Shown here piece by piece: positions 8,398-17,447 of a DNA stretch of 64,000 nucleotides. The translations under genes were made by a program, and so were the position numbers. Under the pieces are notes generated by a model. It was not told where the DNA came from. It saw only the letters and a program-made list of their open reading frames with translations, and searched no databases. Origin of the DNA: CAWBBA01 sp963729795 (GTDB taxonomy: Bacteria > Desulfobacterota > Desulfomonilia > Desulfomonilales > Desulfomonilaceae). Each line of letters opens with the position of its first letter. Position 1 is the stretch's first letter. Location of the stretch: NCBI GenBank assembly GCA_963729795.1, contig CAVSPC010000037.1, positions 1-64,000 on the forward strand, in the 5' to 3' direction.

Positions 8398-11163
8398 ATG
8401 CCCGACGGTGAAAAAAAAATAGTAACCGTAGGATCACGCTTGGCAAGATTCATAGGTGCCAAGGCAACTCGGGAAAAGAAGTTGCAAGCTGCGGCGATGC
8501 AAGCCGAGTTCACTTTGCACGATACCTTGATAATCTTGTGCTACCTGTCCAGGGACTCCGATCCCGAAATATCATCACAGGCCAGAAAAAATCTGATCCC
8601 CGCGGCCAGAAATTGGTTCAACAGGCCGGACAAGCCTGAACTTCCCGATCCCATCCGGCAAATTGTCCTTAAAGTGATAGAAAGAGTCGGTTCAGGAGCA
8701 AAGACGGAGGCAGTCCCTAGCTCGGATATTGAATCAGTGAGCGGAAACATCGGACTGCTTGGGCTCGGAGAGCTGCTCCAGGCCATTGATCACAATAACC
8801 GCACTGTTTGCATTACCCTGAGTAGAGGTGAGGAAGTTGCAACAGTGTTTACGGAAAACGGCAAGGTGGTTGGCGCCGTCGCGGGAGAAAACGATGGACT
8901 TGAAGCCGTTTACAAGGCTTTCGGGTGGATAGATGCTTCCTTCGAATATGTCCACGCCCCGCCGGGAGACATTCGCAACAGGGTGAGCATCAACACCCTC
9001 AATTTGGTGATGGCCGCCCTTGAACATACTCCCGACGTGGATCCCTTCGAAGACGACGCCAGCAGGGCCTGGAAAGTGGAGGGGCACTTCAGGGTCATGA
9101 ATGTCTTTGAAATATCGGAGATATTCGAGATGAACTCAAAACAGGCCGTGTGCCGGCTGAAGCGGGATGGCGAAGAAGGGGACTTGTATTTCAAGGGAGG
9201 CAGAATCGTTAATGCTTCACTTGCAGATCTTACCGGTGTCGACGCAGCTTATCAGATTTTGGCCTGGCCCAACGCCCATTTTTGCATCAGCCGAGGCGGT
9301 GAAGAAGTAGGCGAAGTGATTCACGCAGGAATGCAGAACCTCATTATCGAAGCCATGCGGTTGCTCGACGAAGGCGTTACCGCTACCGATCGGATTGCTA
9401 GCGAACTGGCCTTGATCAATGAGCTCTTCGAGGGACAGGACGTCGTCACCCTGCCCATCCTTGAGAAAGTCCGTTTGGTCTTCAGTGACAACGAGCGCGC
9501 CCGTGAGGCCCTGGAAACCGACGTCAACCCGTTGGTCCGCAAAGCCGTAAAAGTCAAAATCTCCAAGACAGTGCACAAATACCTCAATCCGGCCACAGAT
9601 CACGACATCAGGCTCAAGGCGGCACGAGGCAAGGCACCGGTGTCCACAACCGAAAAGTTGGTTTTGCTCAGTTACCTTTCCCACGACGAATCACAGGAAA
9701 TCAGAGAAGAAGCCAGAAAAACTCTCGAGTCGCTTGATCTTCCCACATACCGAAAGGGCTTTGGATCCGATCTCCACCCCTCGGTTATGGATTTTCTAAT
9801 ACGGGAAACAGTTCGTGAAGAGTCCCTGATTAAGGTGGCTGCGTCGTGCCCGACTATACTTGAAGAAACTGCTCTCTACGTTTTAGATAATTGGCAGAGC
9901 CCTGAGATTATTGCAGTGCTTTTGGAAAACCGGAAGCTGCTGGAGAAGAGCCCGTCGGTAGTAGCGAAGCTTGCCGAGTTGGTGGCGAACGAACCGGAAC
10001 TGTCGAAACGAATCGATAGTTTTGAAGAGTTGCTCCTTCAGGGGCAGGGAGAAATTAAGGTAGAAGGACCGCTGAACATCTGCGGACTGGGCGGACTGAT
10101 CCGAGCCTCCCTCCAGGGTGCCCGCTCGGGGACAGTTGTCTTGGAAGCTGTGAAGAATTCCGGCCGAGTCTTTTTCAGGCGAGGCCGAATGATTGGAGCC
10201 ACGTGGGGGTCCCTTGAAGGGCCTGAGGCGGTCGAGGCTATATTACAGACACCTGATCTTAAGTTTCGCTACACGCTGCGCACGCATTTTCAAACGGAAA
10301 ACATTGACCAGCAAGCCGCTGAAGAGCTTCTCAACAGAACGGAGGCAGGACCGAGTGCGCCGGATCAGGATCGGACTTGGCTACAGTTGATTTCCGGTAG
10401 TCCGGAAGCGATGGACGTTCTGGAAGTGCTTTCAGCCCTGGAAGGTTCCCCGGTTCCCATGGAAGTGTCGCTTCTGTGCGAAGAAGGATCGGGCGAGATC
10501 ATCAGGGACCGTGCTCGCATTCTCCATGCTCATGTAGAAGGCAAAGAAGGGCCGTTTGAGGCGATGGCTGCGATGGTAGCTTGGAATAGCTCCAGATTTC
10601 TAGTCCGCCCTGCGCATGAGCAATTTCCTATAACAGCCGATAAGACCCTCGCTGAGTTTTTCACCGATGCGATGAAATTAATTCCCCAGGAGATCATGCG
10701 AGTTGCCATGCCTGGTGAACTTCCCGAATGGGAGCTGTCGGAAGCCCAGTACGAGAGCCTTTACCACCAGATCTTGCGAATGGGGGTAGCGGAGAAGGTG
10801 AAGCTCGCTTTTATGGGGAACAGAGAGGCTCGAGACATTCTCGTTCGCGATGCCAACAAGATGGTAGCGCTTGCGGCCGTCAGGTCTCCCAAAATTCAAG
10901 AAGCCGAGATTGACGCCATCAGCAAATCCAGGCACGTCTCCGAAGATGTGCTCCGTCAGATAGCTTCGACAAAGGAATGGTCGAAGCTGTACCATATCAA
11001 GCTTAACTTGGCCTCCAATTCCAAAACTCCGATCCCCATAGTCGTGCAATTTTTGCCCCATCTTCGGGAATCGGATCTGAGAAAACTGGCCAAGAGCAAG
11101 AACATTTCACAAGTTGTGGCTACTCAAGCCCGGCGCATAGCCGAGACCAAGAGTGTCGTATAG
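8398..11163 (+). CDS. large DUF4388 (PATAN)-repeat protein
   Basis: 921 residues, soluble. At least three DUF4388/PATAN units are visible: about residues 112-210 (GNIGLLGLGELLQAIDHN, then GKVVGAVAG), 226-330 (GHFRVMNVFEISEIFEMN, then GRIVNASLADL) and 552-640 (GPLNICGLGGLIRASLQGA, then GRMIGATWGS). A fourth, weaker one may lie around 665-745. A helical HEAT-like segment is duplicated: TLIILCYLSRDSDPEI near 40 matches KLVLLSYLSHDESQEI near 420. PATAN domains typically accompany Ras-like GTPases and receivers in gliding or polarity systems; here a roadblock protein and an MglA-like GTPase follow directly. It probably acts as a scaffold or effector, but this is inference. ATG 8398 is chosen over the TTG at 8380. 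Confidence 0.85.
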   Translation: MPDGEKKIVTVGSRLARFIGAKATREKKLQAAAMQAEFTLHDTLIILCYLSRDSDPEISSQARKNLIPAARNWFNRPDKPELPDPIRQIVLKVIERVGSGAKTEAVPSSDIESVSGNIGLLGLGELLQAIDHNNRTVCITLSRGEEVATVFTENGKVVGAVAGENDGLEAVYKAFGWIDASFEYVHAPPGDIRNRVSINTLNLVMAALEHTPDVDPFEDDASRAWKVEGHFRVMNVFEISEIFEMNSKQAVCRLKRDGEEGDLYFKGGRIVNASLADLTGVDAAYQILAWPNAHFCISRGGEEVGEVIHAGMQNLIIEAMRLLDEGVTATDRIASELALINELFEGQDVVTLPILEKVRLVFSDNERAREALETDVNPLVRKAVKVKISKTVHKYLNPATDHDIRLKAARGKAPVSTTEKLVLLSYLSHDESQEIREEARKTLESLDLPTYRKGFGSDLHPSVMDFLIRETVREESLIKVAASCPTILEETALYVLDNWQSPEIIAVLLENRKLLEKSPSVVAKLAELVANEPELSKRIDSFEELLLQGQGEIKVEGPLNICGLGGLIRASLQGARSGTVVLEAVKNSGRVFFRRGRMIGATWGSLEGPEAVEAILQTPDLKFRYTLRTHFQTENIDQQAAEELLNRTEAGPSAPDQDRTWLQLISGSPEAMDVLEVLSALEGSPVPMEVSLLCEEGSGEIIRDRARILHAHVEGKEGPFEAMAAMVAWNSSRFLVRPAHEQFPITADKTLAEFFTDAMKLIPQEIMRVAMPGELPEWELSEAQYESLYHQILRMGVAEKVKLAFMGNREARDILVRDANKMVALAAVRSPKIQEAEIDAISKSRHVSEDVLRQIASTKEWSKLYHIKLNLASNSKTPIPIVVQFLPHLRESDLRKLAKSKNISQVVATQARRIAETKSVV

Positions 11164-11458
11164 ATTGCGTTCTCACGTGTGGGAAGACCGAATCTCTGGG
11201 GATAGCTACTATCTAATGAAGAGAAAGTTATGGACATTTCCCGATTAACCCTCCAAAAAAAGCTTATAATGTGCTAATGTCTGATGCGGGTCGTACTGAA
11301 GGGCCTCATGTGCGGAACAGTTTTCTTCAGCCATGAAGAGTCGACGCTCCAAGCAGGAATTTGTGCAAGGGATTATTTTGACATCTCCAGTCACTGATAG
11401 ACTGCACACAGTGCTTACCCGTGCCCTATGCATCTTTCTCGTAAAGGACTGAACGGAA
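11164..11458. other. intergenic gap inside the GTPase block
   Basis: 295 nt between the DUF4388 gene and the roadblock gene. A TATAAT hexamer occurs at about 11264, but no well-spaced -35 box precedes it. The minus-strand frame at 11245-11496 overlaps the start of the real downstream gene and has no coding character. Confidence 0.4.
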
Positions 11459-12295
11459 ATGACGCCACGCGATCTGGGTTCGGACGACATTTTCAAAGGC
11501 TCTGCGGAAGTCGAGATCCTTGGGAAGCTGCCCGCCTTTTTGTGGGCTTACATAGACAATGCCCGAAGTTTGGTGCAGAACTTCCACGAACAACCGGGTG
11601 ATTATTCCAAATCTGTCCTGAAAGTTGAAAGGGTGCTCGGCCTTCTAATCTCGGCCGCAGATCACCTGGGAAACAAGGACCTGAAAGATCGACTGAGCCC
11701 TCACTCCGAAATGCTTCAGGCCCTGACCAAAGCAGGACCACAGGACGCTAAATTGGTCGATTCTTTTGCATCCAGCCTCACACGGCTGGAGGAGATTGCA
11801 GGGCCAAGGGCCGTGGCCGCTCGGGAGAGTTTCCTGGACAAGGCCGTCCTGGACCAAGAGCTGGACAAAGTCGAAAGAATAAAGACGGGGCGCAGCGCAG
11901 ACATCATTATCAATGTGGAGATATTGAACGATGTCAGGGAATATCTCTCGCGCGAGATCATAACCGAAGGAATTTCCTCGCTTATGATCATTGATACCGC
12001 CGGCTCCCTGATCCTCCAAATTGGCGGCAAGGTTGAATTGGACGCTGTCTCTCTGGCCGCCGTGGCCGCTGCGAACTTTGCAGCCACCGAACAGATCGCG
12101 CGCCTCATAGGGGAAACGGATTTTGTGCTCCTGTTCTATAAGGGGCATAATGAATCATTCCACTTCAGCCGAGTAGGATCAGAGTACATAATAGTCACCA
12201 TCTTCAATAACACACTGTCCCTTGGCCTCTTGCGCCTGAAGATAGCCGAGGTATCGATGGTGCTCGAGAAAAAACTCCCGAAAAGGGAGGCATGA
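11459..12295 (+). CDS. roadblock/LC7-domain protein (MglB-like partner of the GTPase)
   Basis: 278 residues. The N-terminal half (about 1-150) is helical and of unknown fold (FLWAYIDNARSLVQNF, then VLGLLISAADHLGN). The C-terminal 120 residues form a roadblock/LC7 fold: ISSLMIIDTAGSLILQIGG, then LAAVAAANFAATEQIARLIG and YIIVTIFNNTLSLGLLRLKI. Roadblock proteins of the MglB type bind and regulate Ras-like GTPases. This gene ends one base before the MglA-like GTPase gene begins, a very strong operon link. The extra N-terminal domain makes it longer than classical MglB (about 160 aa). ATG 11459 is preceded by GGA. Confidence 0.85.
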   Translation: MTPRDLGSDDIFKGSAEVEILGKLPAFLWAYIDNARSLVQNFHEQPGDYSKSVLKVERVLGLLISAADHLGNKDLKDRLSPHSEMLQALTKAGPQDAKLVDSFASSLTRLEEIAGPRAVAARESFLDKAVLDQELDKVERIKTGRSADIIINVEILNDVREYLSREIITEGISSLMIIDTAGSLILQIGGKVELDAVSLAAVAAANFAATEQIARLIGETDFVLLFYKGHNESFHFSRVGSEYIIVTIFNNTLSLGLLRLKIAEVSMVLEKKLPKREA

Positions 12296-12296
12296 C

Positions 12297-12911
12297 ATGG
12301 CATTTATCAATAAGAGCGCGAAGGAAATCCAGGTCAAAATCGTCTACTACGGGCCGGGCAGGTGCGGGAAGACCACAAACTTGCTGTACGTGAATCAAAA
12401 GATGAGCGCCCAGTTCATGGGCAAGATGATTTCGATCGACACCCGCGGTGACAAAACGCTTTTCTTTGATTTCCTTCCACTATCCCTGGGTAAAATTAGG
12501 GATTTCAGCATAAGAGTGCAACTTTATACGGTCCCGGGGCAAGTCCTCTATAACGAAAGCAGGAAAATGGTTTTGAAGGGCGTGGATGGGGTCGTTTTTG
12601 TCGCTGATTCAATGGAAGTGCAACAGGCATCCAACAGAGAGAGCCTTCAGAATCTGCGCGAAAACTTGGCCGAAGACAATTTGGACCTGGATGAGCTGCC
12701 TCTTGTTCTTCAATTTAACAAAAGGGATCTTGAAGGGAGCGTCATTCCGGTTTTGTCTAAAGAAACCATGGAGCAGGACTTGACTTCGATGCTCAAGAAC
12801 TCCGCACCCGTTGTCATGGCCAGCGCTCTGCAAGGCGCAGGTGTTTTTGATACGTTGCGAGAAGTAAGCAAAATAACAATTAAATCAGTCCATTATAAAA
12901 TCAGAGCTTAG
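12297..12911 (+). CDS. MglA-like small Ras-family GTPase
   Basis: 204 residues. The G1/P-loop is GPGRCGKTTN (about residues 19-28), the Switch II region carries TVPGQ (MglA type instead of DTAGQ), and G4 is FNKRDL. MglA-type GTPases set cell polarity and control type IV pili or gliding motors, with roadblock proteins as GAP/GEF partners. The start follows the upstream roadblock stop by one base, so translation is probably coupled. The preceding gene ends with GGGAGGCATGAC, supplying a ribosome-binding site. Several PATAN-containing and PilZ/cyclase genes share the strand, suggesting a single signalling pathway. Confidence 0.93.
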   Translation: MAFINKSAKEIQVKIVYYGPGRCGKTTNLLYVNQKMSAQFMGKMISIDTRGDKTLFFDFLPLSLGKIRDFSIRVQLYTVPGQVLYNESRKMVLKGVDGVVFVADSMEVQQASNRESLQNLRENLAEDNLDLDELPLVLQFNKRDLEGSVIPVLSKETMEQDLTSMLKNSAPVVMASALQGAGVFDTLREVSKITIKSVHYKIRA

Positions 12912-12916
12912 GAGCC

Positions 12917-14170
12917 GTGGCTTACAAGTTCATGTCCAAGCAAGACGAATCGAATGATCTGGACCAACTCATAGACAGGGCCGTTGATACGTTTTTTGTG
13001 GAGGCGCCCACCACGGCGGAGGAGAATCTCGCAACCAGCGGTCAGTCTCATCCAGCCTCGGCACAAAATCCCTCGACGCCGGCGTCCAAAGCCCCCTCCT
13101 TTGAAGAAGCCGTCGATACGCTTTTCATGACGGCATTTAAAGGGACGGCCCCGACTGTTACCTCTGGGGATCAGGAAACTGACTGGGCGATAGACCTGGC
13201 GGTGGATACACTTTTTGTAGAGCAGCCTGAGACTCCTCCCCCTGAAACCACTCAGCTAGACGTAAGGGTGGCTGAATCGGGAGCCGAAGAAGAACGATTC
13301 ACAGATTACCAACAAGTCAGGGGCACTGCTGAGGCTCGCCCAGAACCGGCGGCCCGGCCGAGCCCGGCTGCTCCCGACTCCGCCACTGCGGCTTCCCCTC
13401 ATTCCGGACCTTCTTATGATGATGTGGTGGCCAGTGAGATCTCACGCCACATGCATACGCTCTTCGAGGAAACGGTCCAGGCCGAACAGCGTGTCGAACA
13501 AGCGCCTGTGAGTGCTTCTCAGAGGGTTACAGCCGCCCGTAAGTCTTCACTTCATGTGGCCGACAAGTTTCCCCTCCGAAAACTCCAAGAGACCATTCTT
13601 ACTCTGGAATGGGAAATCTCAAAGCGATCTGTAAGCGCGTTGGCCCACGAGCTTCAAAGAGTGCGCGCTCGATTCCAGGACAATGTGACGGTCGATTTCG
13701 CAGCACTGGCAATGAAAGTGGTCCTGGAATACATAGTAAAGCGTATGTCTCGGGCACACCCTCAGTCTGTCCGCTTTTTAATGGAGGTTACGGACTATCT
13801 CGATAGGAAACTGTCATCTTCTGAGGACGATCCTTTGGTCGCTTTTCACCAGATCGTCACGCGTTATGAGAAATATAAGTCCGCGGTGCGGAAGGCCGAA
13901 GGACTGTCCGATCGAAGACCTCCGATTCTCAGCCAGCTCGAAGTAAAAGACGCGGATACTTTCTCAAGGCTCGTTGAACGTCATGCCACTACAATCGCGA
14001 AGGCCGGCCGGTCACTTGCGAAACGGCTGGGCACGTCGGGGGATCCTGAAAATCTGATTCGATCGTTCAGGTTTCTGGTCAGCCGTTCAGTTAACCGCAT
14101 ACTTCAGAATACTCTGAAAGAAGATGCTCGCAAACTTGCAGGCAAACAGACAACAGCAAAACGCGGCTAG
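12917..14170 (+). CDS. protein with repeated AVDTLF motif and helical C-terminal domain
   Basis: 417 residues, 5 nt after the GTPase stop. The N-terminal ~190 residues are low-complexity and Pro/Ala/Glu-rich, with a short motif three times: RAVDTFFVEAP (about 16-26), EAVDTLFMTAF (about 62-72) and LAVDTLFVEQP (about 97-107). A fourth diverged copy reads RHMHTLFEE near 178. The C-terminal 200 residues are a helical domain beginning KFPLRKLQETILTLEWEISKRS. The repeated helix-forming motifs in a disordered tail look like docking peptides, perhaps for the adjacent GTPase or roadblock protein; this is inference. The start may be GTG 12917 (close to AGGAG) or ATG 12932. No named family recognised. 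Confidence 0.75.
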   Translation: MAYKFMSKQDESNDLDQLIDRAVDTFFVEAPTTAEENLATSGQSHPASAQNPSTPASKAPSFEEAVDTLFMTAFKGTAPTVTSGDQETDWAIDLAVDTLFVEQPETPPPETTQLDVRVAESGAEEERFTDYQQVRGTAEARPEPAARPSPAAPDSATAASPHSGPSYDDVVASEISRHMHTLFEETVQAEQRVEQAPVSASQRVTAARKSSLHVADKFPLRKLQETILTLEWEISKRSVSALAHELQRVRARFQDNVTVDFAALAMKVVLEYIVKRMSRAHPQSVRFLMEVTDYLDRKLSSSEDDPLVAFHQIVTRYEKYKSAVRKAEGLSDRRPPILSQLEVKDADTFSRLVERHATTIAKAGRSLAKRLGTSGDPENLIRSFRFLVSRSVNRILQNTLKEDARKLAGKQTTAKRG

Positions 14171-14314
14171 CGTTGAAGAGTGCCGGCCATCCATGTTCAG
14201 CACAGCTAGTGAAACCAAGTGCTGTGTGACGTCACGATTTAAGGCCGAAAAGCAATACCTGGAAGCAACCATGGCCGGTTCTCGATTGAAGTGCATTGCC
14301 CTGGGGAGGGAAAT

Positions 14315-14680
14315 ATGAGCGACGAGAATCCGACGGGGTCGGTGGTGGAAGACCGTCGAAAGTCCAAGAGAAAGTACGTGCTCTTCAAGATCCCCGCTTA
14401 CGACGCAGAGACGAAGAGATTCATGGGGCTAGTACAGGATATCAATGAAACAGGGATTCAACTGTTCGGCGTCAAGGTGGATGTCGATACGACCAAGACT
14501 CTGATTATCCAGGCATCGGATTATGTCAAGGGAGCGCCTCTGATCTTCGAAGCTATCTGCCGGTGGACCAGAAGAGAAAACCCCCAAGGTTATTATGTTT
14601 CCGGTTTTGAAATCGCCAGAATAAGCGATGAATCTAAGCAGAACTTGCTCAAACTCATAGAAGCTGTTGCCTTCGGTTGA
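14315..14680 (+). CDS. PilZ-domain protein
   Basis: 121 residues from ATG 14315, which has GGGGAGGG 4 nt upstream; the longer frame from 14291 lacks such a site. The N-terminus has the c-di-GMP-binding RxxxR arrangement (DRRKSKRKYV). The second motif, usually D/N-x-S-x-x-G, reads DINETG, with Asn replacing Ser. The rest is the PilZ barrel (VLFKIPAYDAET, IFEAICRWTRRE, YYVSGFEIARI). PilZ proteins transmit the c-di-GMP level to pili, flagella or polysaccharide systems; the Ser-to-Asn change makes ligand binding here plausible but not assured. It sits between the AVDTLF protein and a cyclase gene on the same strand. Confidence 0.85.
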   Translation: MSDENPTGSVVEDRRKSKRKYVLFKIPAYDAETKRFMGLVQDINETGIQLFGVKVDVDTTKTLIIQASDYVKGAPLIFEAICRWTRRENPQGYYVSGFEIARISDESKQNLLKLIEAVAFG

Positions 14681-14705
14681 TAGTTCATCATTGCGGCAGA
14701 CTATA

Positions 14706-16367
14706 ATGTTTAATCTTGTAATTATCCGACCTGACGGTAAAGAGGTTGAAGAGAGCTTTACGGGACATCAAACACTCGTGGGCCGTCACGAGAGATGCGA
14801 TCTGCGCCTGGTGGACAGCATGGTCTCCCGAAACCATTGTCTGATCCTCAGCGAGGGGAAGAAATTCGTTGTAAAAGACCTGGAGAGCAGGAATGGGACC
14901 TGGGTGAACGGCCGCAAAATAAAGAACAGGCGGCATATAAAAGGAGGAGATGTTATTCAGATAGGTCCGTTCAGGCTCCTATTTCGTCCAATCGGCACAC
15001 CTGAGATCTCTCCGGGGCTCGCCCAAACTCAGATCTTGGACATGACCCGCCTCGGAAATAAGCCTTTCGTCCACAAACATGAGACAGAAAGGATACTCAA
15101 ACCGCTGGGGATGATTAGGAGCTATCTCTCCGAGGCTACGGAGAGCGTTAGACAGGTTCCCACCAGAGTCAGGAGAGAACATTTAAACCGCAACCTCCTT
15201 ACTCTTTACCGAATCACCGAAGAACTTGTGGCCACCAAAGACCTTGACGAAATACTTGATTACGTAATGGATCAAATCTTCGATATCTTCTCGCCATCTC
15301 AGGCCACGATACTGCTGAGAGAAGACGAAGGGATGCCCGTACCTCGGAAGGAACGTGCCGCAGCAGAAGAAGGGAATATTAGACCGGTAAGCAACACGAT
15401 CATAAACCGCATTTTGGATGATCGGGTGGCCATTCTGACGGATAATGCGCTGGAAGATCCAAGATTCGAGATGGGAGACAGTGTAGTCATTGACGGCATC
15501 AGGTCGGTAATAGCAGCTCCCATCTGGGAAGACCGGACGATTCTAGGCGTCCTTTATGTGGACTGCCTTGATATCACCGCCGGCTATCAGCCTGAAGACC
15601 TGGATTTGCTGACCGCCATCGGGCATCAGGCCGCGCTGGCGATACAGCGCTGGAAGCTCACCGAACGACTGAACGACGAAGCGATAAAGCGCGCGGTTAT
15701 ACGTCAGAACCTGAGCCGCTTTCATTCATCGCAGGTGGTAAACCTCATCCTCGAAGGTGAAGCCGACCTCCAAGTGAGAGAAACAGTCGCTACTATCTTC
15801 TTTTGCGACATAGTCGGATTTACCACCCTTTGTGAAACCTGTAGTCCACGCCAGCTCCAGCAGATCCTCAATCTTTTCTGTATGGTGGTCAACGAGGTGG
15901 TGTTCCACGAGCAAGGGACCCTGGATAAGTTTATCGGTGACGCTGCAATGGCAATATTCGGCGCACCCTTTCCACAAGAAGATGCGCCCGCCAGGGCTGT
16001 CCGTTCGGCGTTGCGTATACGCGAGAGGCTGGTTCAGGAAGTAAAGAAATTGGACCCGGAGCTGCGTTTTCAGGTCCGTTATGGTATTAACACGGGCAAT
16101 GCCATCGTCGGCAACTTCGGGTCTGACGAGCGCATGGATTACACGGTCCTGGGACACGCAGTGAATCTTGCCTCAAAGATTTGCCAGGCGGCCGACCCGG
16201 ACCAGGTCCTCATTGGCCCGGAGACCTACGATCAAATTCACAACTTGGACCTATTTTCGCTGCTAAAGGTAGGATCCCGGGCATTGAAAGGCTTGAAAGG
16301 CAAAGTGCGGCTTGTAGAAGTCACGTCTTTGCTTGGATCGTCACCAAATGAAACGGTTGCCGAATGA
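14706..16367 (+). CDS. FHA-GAF-class III nucleotide cyclase
   Basis: 553 residues. An FHA domain at the N-terminus (VGRHERCDLRLVDSMVSRNHC, then SRNGTWVNG; about residues 20-95) recognises phosphothreonine. A GAF domain follows (about 160-325, with VIAAPIWEDRTILGVLYVD). The class III cyclase catalytic domain is C-terminal (about 360-540). Metal-binding residues are present in FFCDIVGFT and DKFIGDAAMAIFG. However, the motif that usually reads G-D-x-VNxAxR is GHAVNLASKI here: the purine-contacting Asp is His and the transition-state Arg is Lys. The protein may be a weak or altered cyclase. ATG 14706 is chosen over TTG 14667, which would overlap the PilZ gene. Confidence 0.88.
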   Translation: MFNLVIIRPDGKEVEESFTGHQTLVGRHERCDLRLVDSMVSRNHCLILSEGKKFVVKDLESRNGTWVNGRKIKNRRHIKGGDVIQIGPFRLLFRPIGTPEISPGLAQTQILDMTRLGNKPFVHKHETERILKPLGMIRSYLSEATESVRQVPTRVRREHLNRNLLTLYRITEELVATKDLDEILDYVMDQIFDIFSPSQATILLREDEGMPVPRKERAAAEEGNIRPVSNTIINRILDDRVAILTDNALEDPRFEMGDSVVIDGIRSVIAAPIWEDRTILGVLYVDCLDITAGYQPEDLDLLTAIGHQAALAIQRWKLTERLNDEAIKRAVIRQNLSRFHSSQVVNLILEGEADLQVRETVATIFFCDIVGFTTLCETCSPRQLQQILNLFCMVVNEVVFHEQGTLDKFIGDAAMAIFGAPFPQEDAPARAVRSALRIRERLVQEVKKLDPELRFQVRYGINTGNAIVGNFGSDERMDYTVLGHAVNLASKICQAADPDQVLIGPETYDQIHNLDLFSLLKVGSRALKGLKGKVRLVEVTSLLGSSPNETVAE

Positions 16368-17368
16368 ACATCCAAAGCAATGCGAAACAACAACTGACAT
16401 TCAGCCTCTTTATTGATTACGCCACGTTTCTTCTGGTCCGTCTCCTTGAAGAAATTCTCAACCTTCTTCCGGAACCCGCGGCTTTGGCACTAGGCCGATT
16501 CATCGGGAGATTGATATATGTCCTTTTTTCTGACCGCCGCGAAGCCGTCATTGAGAACCTTTCCATTGCGTTCGGCCGCGAACACTCTCGCGAATGGATC
16601 TTGAAGACGGCCCGTAAGAGTTTCGAGCACGTGGGTCTGCTAGCAGTGGAGTTTTTCCGGATAAGGCGATGGACCCAAAAGGAGATGGCCGAACGCATAG
16701 TTATCGAGGGAAGGCTCCCGCATAATTTGGCTTTGATGCCGGGTAAGGACGGCATCTGCCTTCTAAACTCGCACTTTGGCTGCTTCGAAGTCAGCGCAGC
16801 CACTATAAAGTTTCTTGGCATCCGACTGAACCTCATCATGACACCCCTCAAGAATCGATTTCTTTCACGCTACCTTTTCAGTCGAGGGGGGGAAGATACC
16901 GCCATCAAGACGTTCCCCCACAAGGGCATTGTGAAAGATATGATTCAGTTTCTCCGTGATGGAGAGATGGTAGCTTTCTTGGCCGACCAAAGGGGCGATC
17001 CGGAGAGAGGGATATTTGTCGATTTCTTTGGAACTCAAGCGCCTGCCAACGAGGTGTTCGCCAAGCTTGCCATTGACGGAGAGGCTCGCATCCTGCCTCT
17101 GTGCACGTACCGTCGGAATGATGGCCGCTATCAGAGTATATTCGGCGAAGAGGTCCGCATCCGACTCACCGGCGACCAGCGACTCGATCTCACGACGGTC
17201 AGTCAGCAGTTTCACGACCTGTTCGAGCAGTGGCTACGTATCCGTCCTGAACAGGGCTTCTGGCTGCAGAGAAAATGGCGGCGCAAGCGCTCGCGTAGAC
17301 GTTCGCGACGGCCTGTAACCGGCGCGGTCGCTGAAGCTCGAGGATTTTCAGGCTCGGAAAAGCGTTGA
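16364..17368 (+). CDS. LpxL/HtrB-family lysophospholipid acyltransferase
   Basis: Transfers an acyl chain to lipid A or a related glycolipid at the inner membrane. 334 residues. The N-terminal membrane stretch (LFIDYATFLLVRLLEEILNL) is followed by the family pattern RREAVIENLSIAFG, the catalytic Hx4E (NSHFGCFE, about residues 134-141) and ADQRGDPERGIFVDFFG. The C-terminal ~30 residues are strongly Arg-rich (KWRRKRSRRRSRRP), longer than usual. The start overlaps the cyclase stop by ATGA, indicating translational coupling to the signalling block. The acceptor cannot be told from sequence. Confidence 0.9.
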   Translation: MNIQSNAKQQLTFSLFIDYATFLLVRLLEEILNLLPEPAALALGRFIGRLIYVLFSDRREAVIENLSIAFGREHSREWILKTARKSFEHVGLLAVEFFRIRRWTQKEMAERIVIEGRLPHNLALMPGKDGICLLNSHFGCFEVSAATIKFLGIRLNLIMTPLKNRFLSRYLFSRGGEDTAIKTFPHKGIVKDMIQFLRDGEMVAFLADQRGDPERGIFVDFFGTQAPANEVFAKLAIDGEARILPLCTYRRNDGRYQSIFGEEVRIRLTGDQRLDLTTVSQQFHDLFEQWLRIRPEQGFWLQRKWRRKRSRRRSRRPVTGAVAEARGFSGSEKR

Positions 17369-17447
17369 ACTGCTGGCTGTTCAAGGAAGATCCGGCAACC
17401 AAGTACTCATTATTGCAAGCTTTCTGTTCAGAAAAAGGAGTCTTCTC

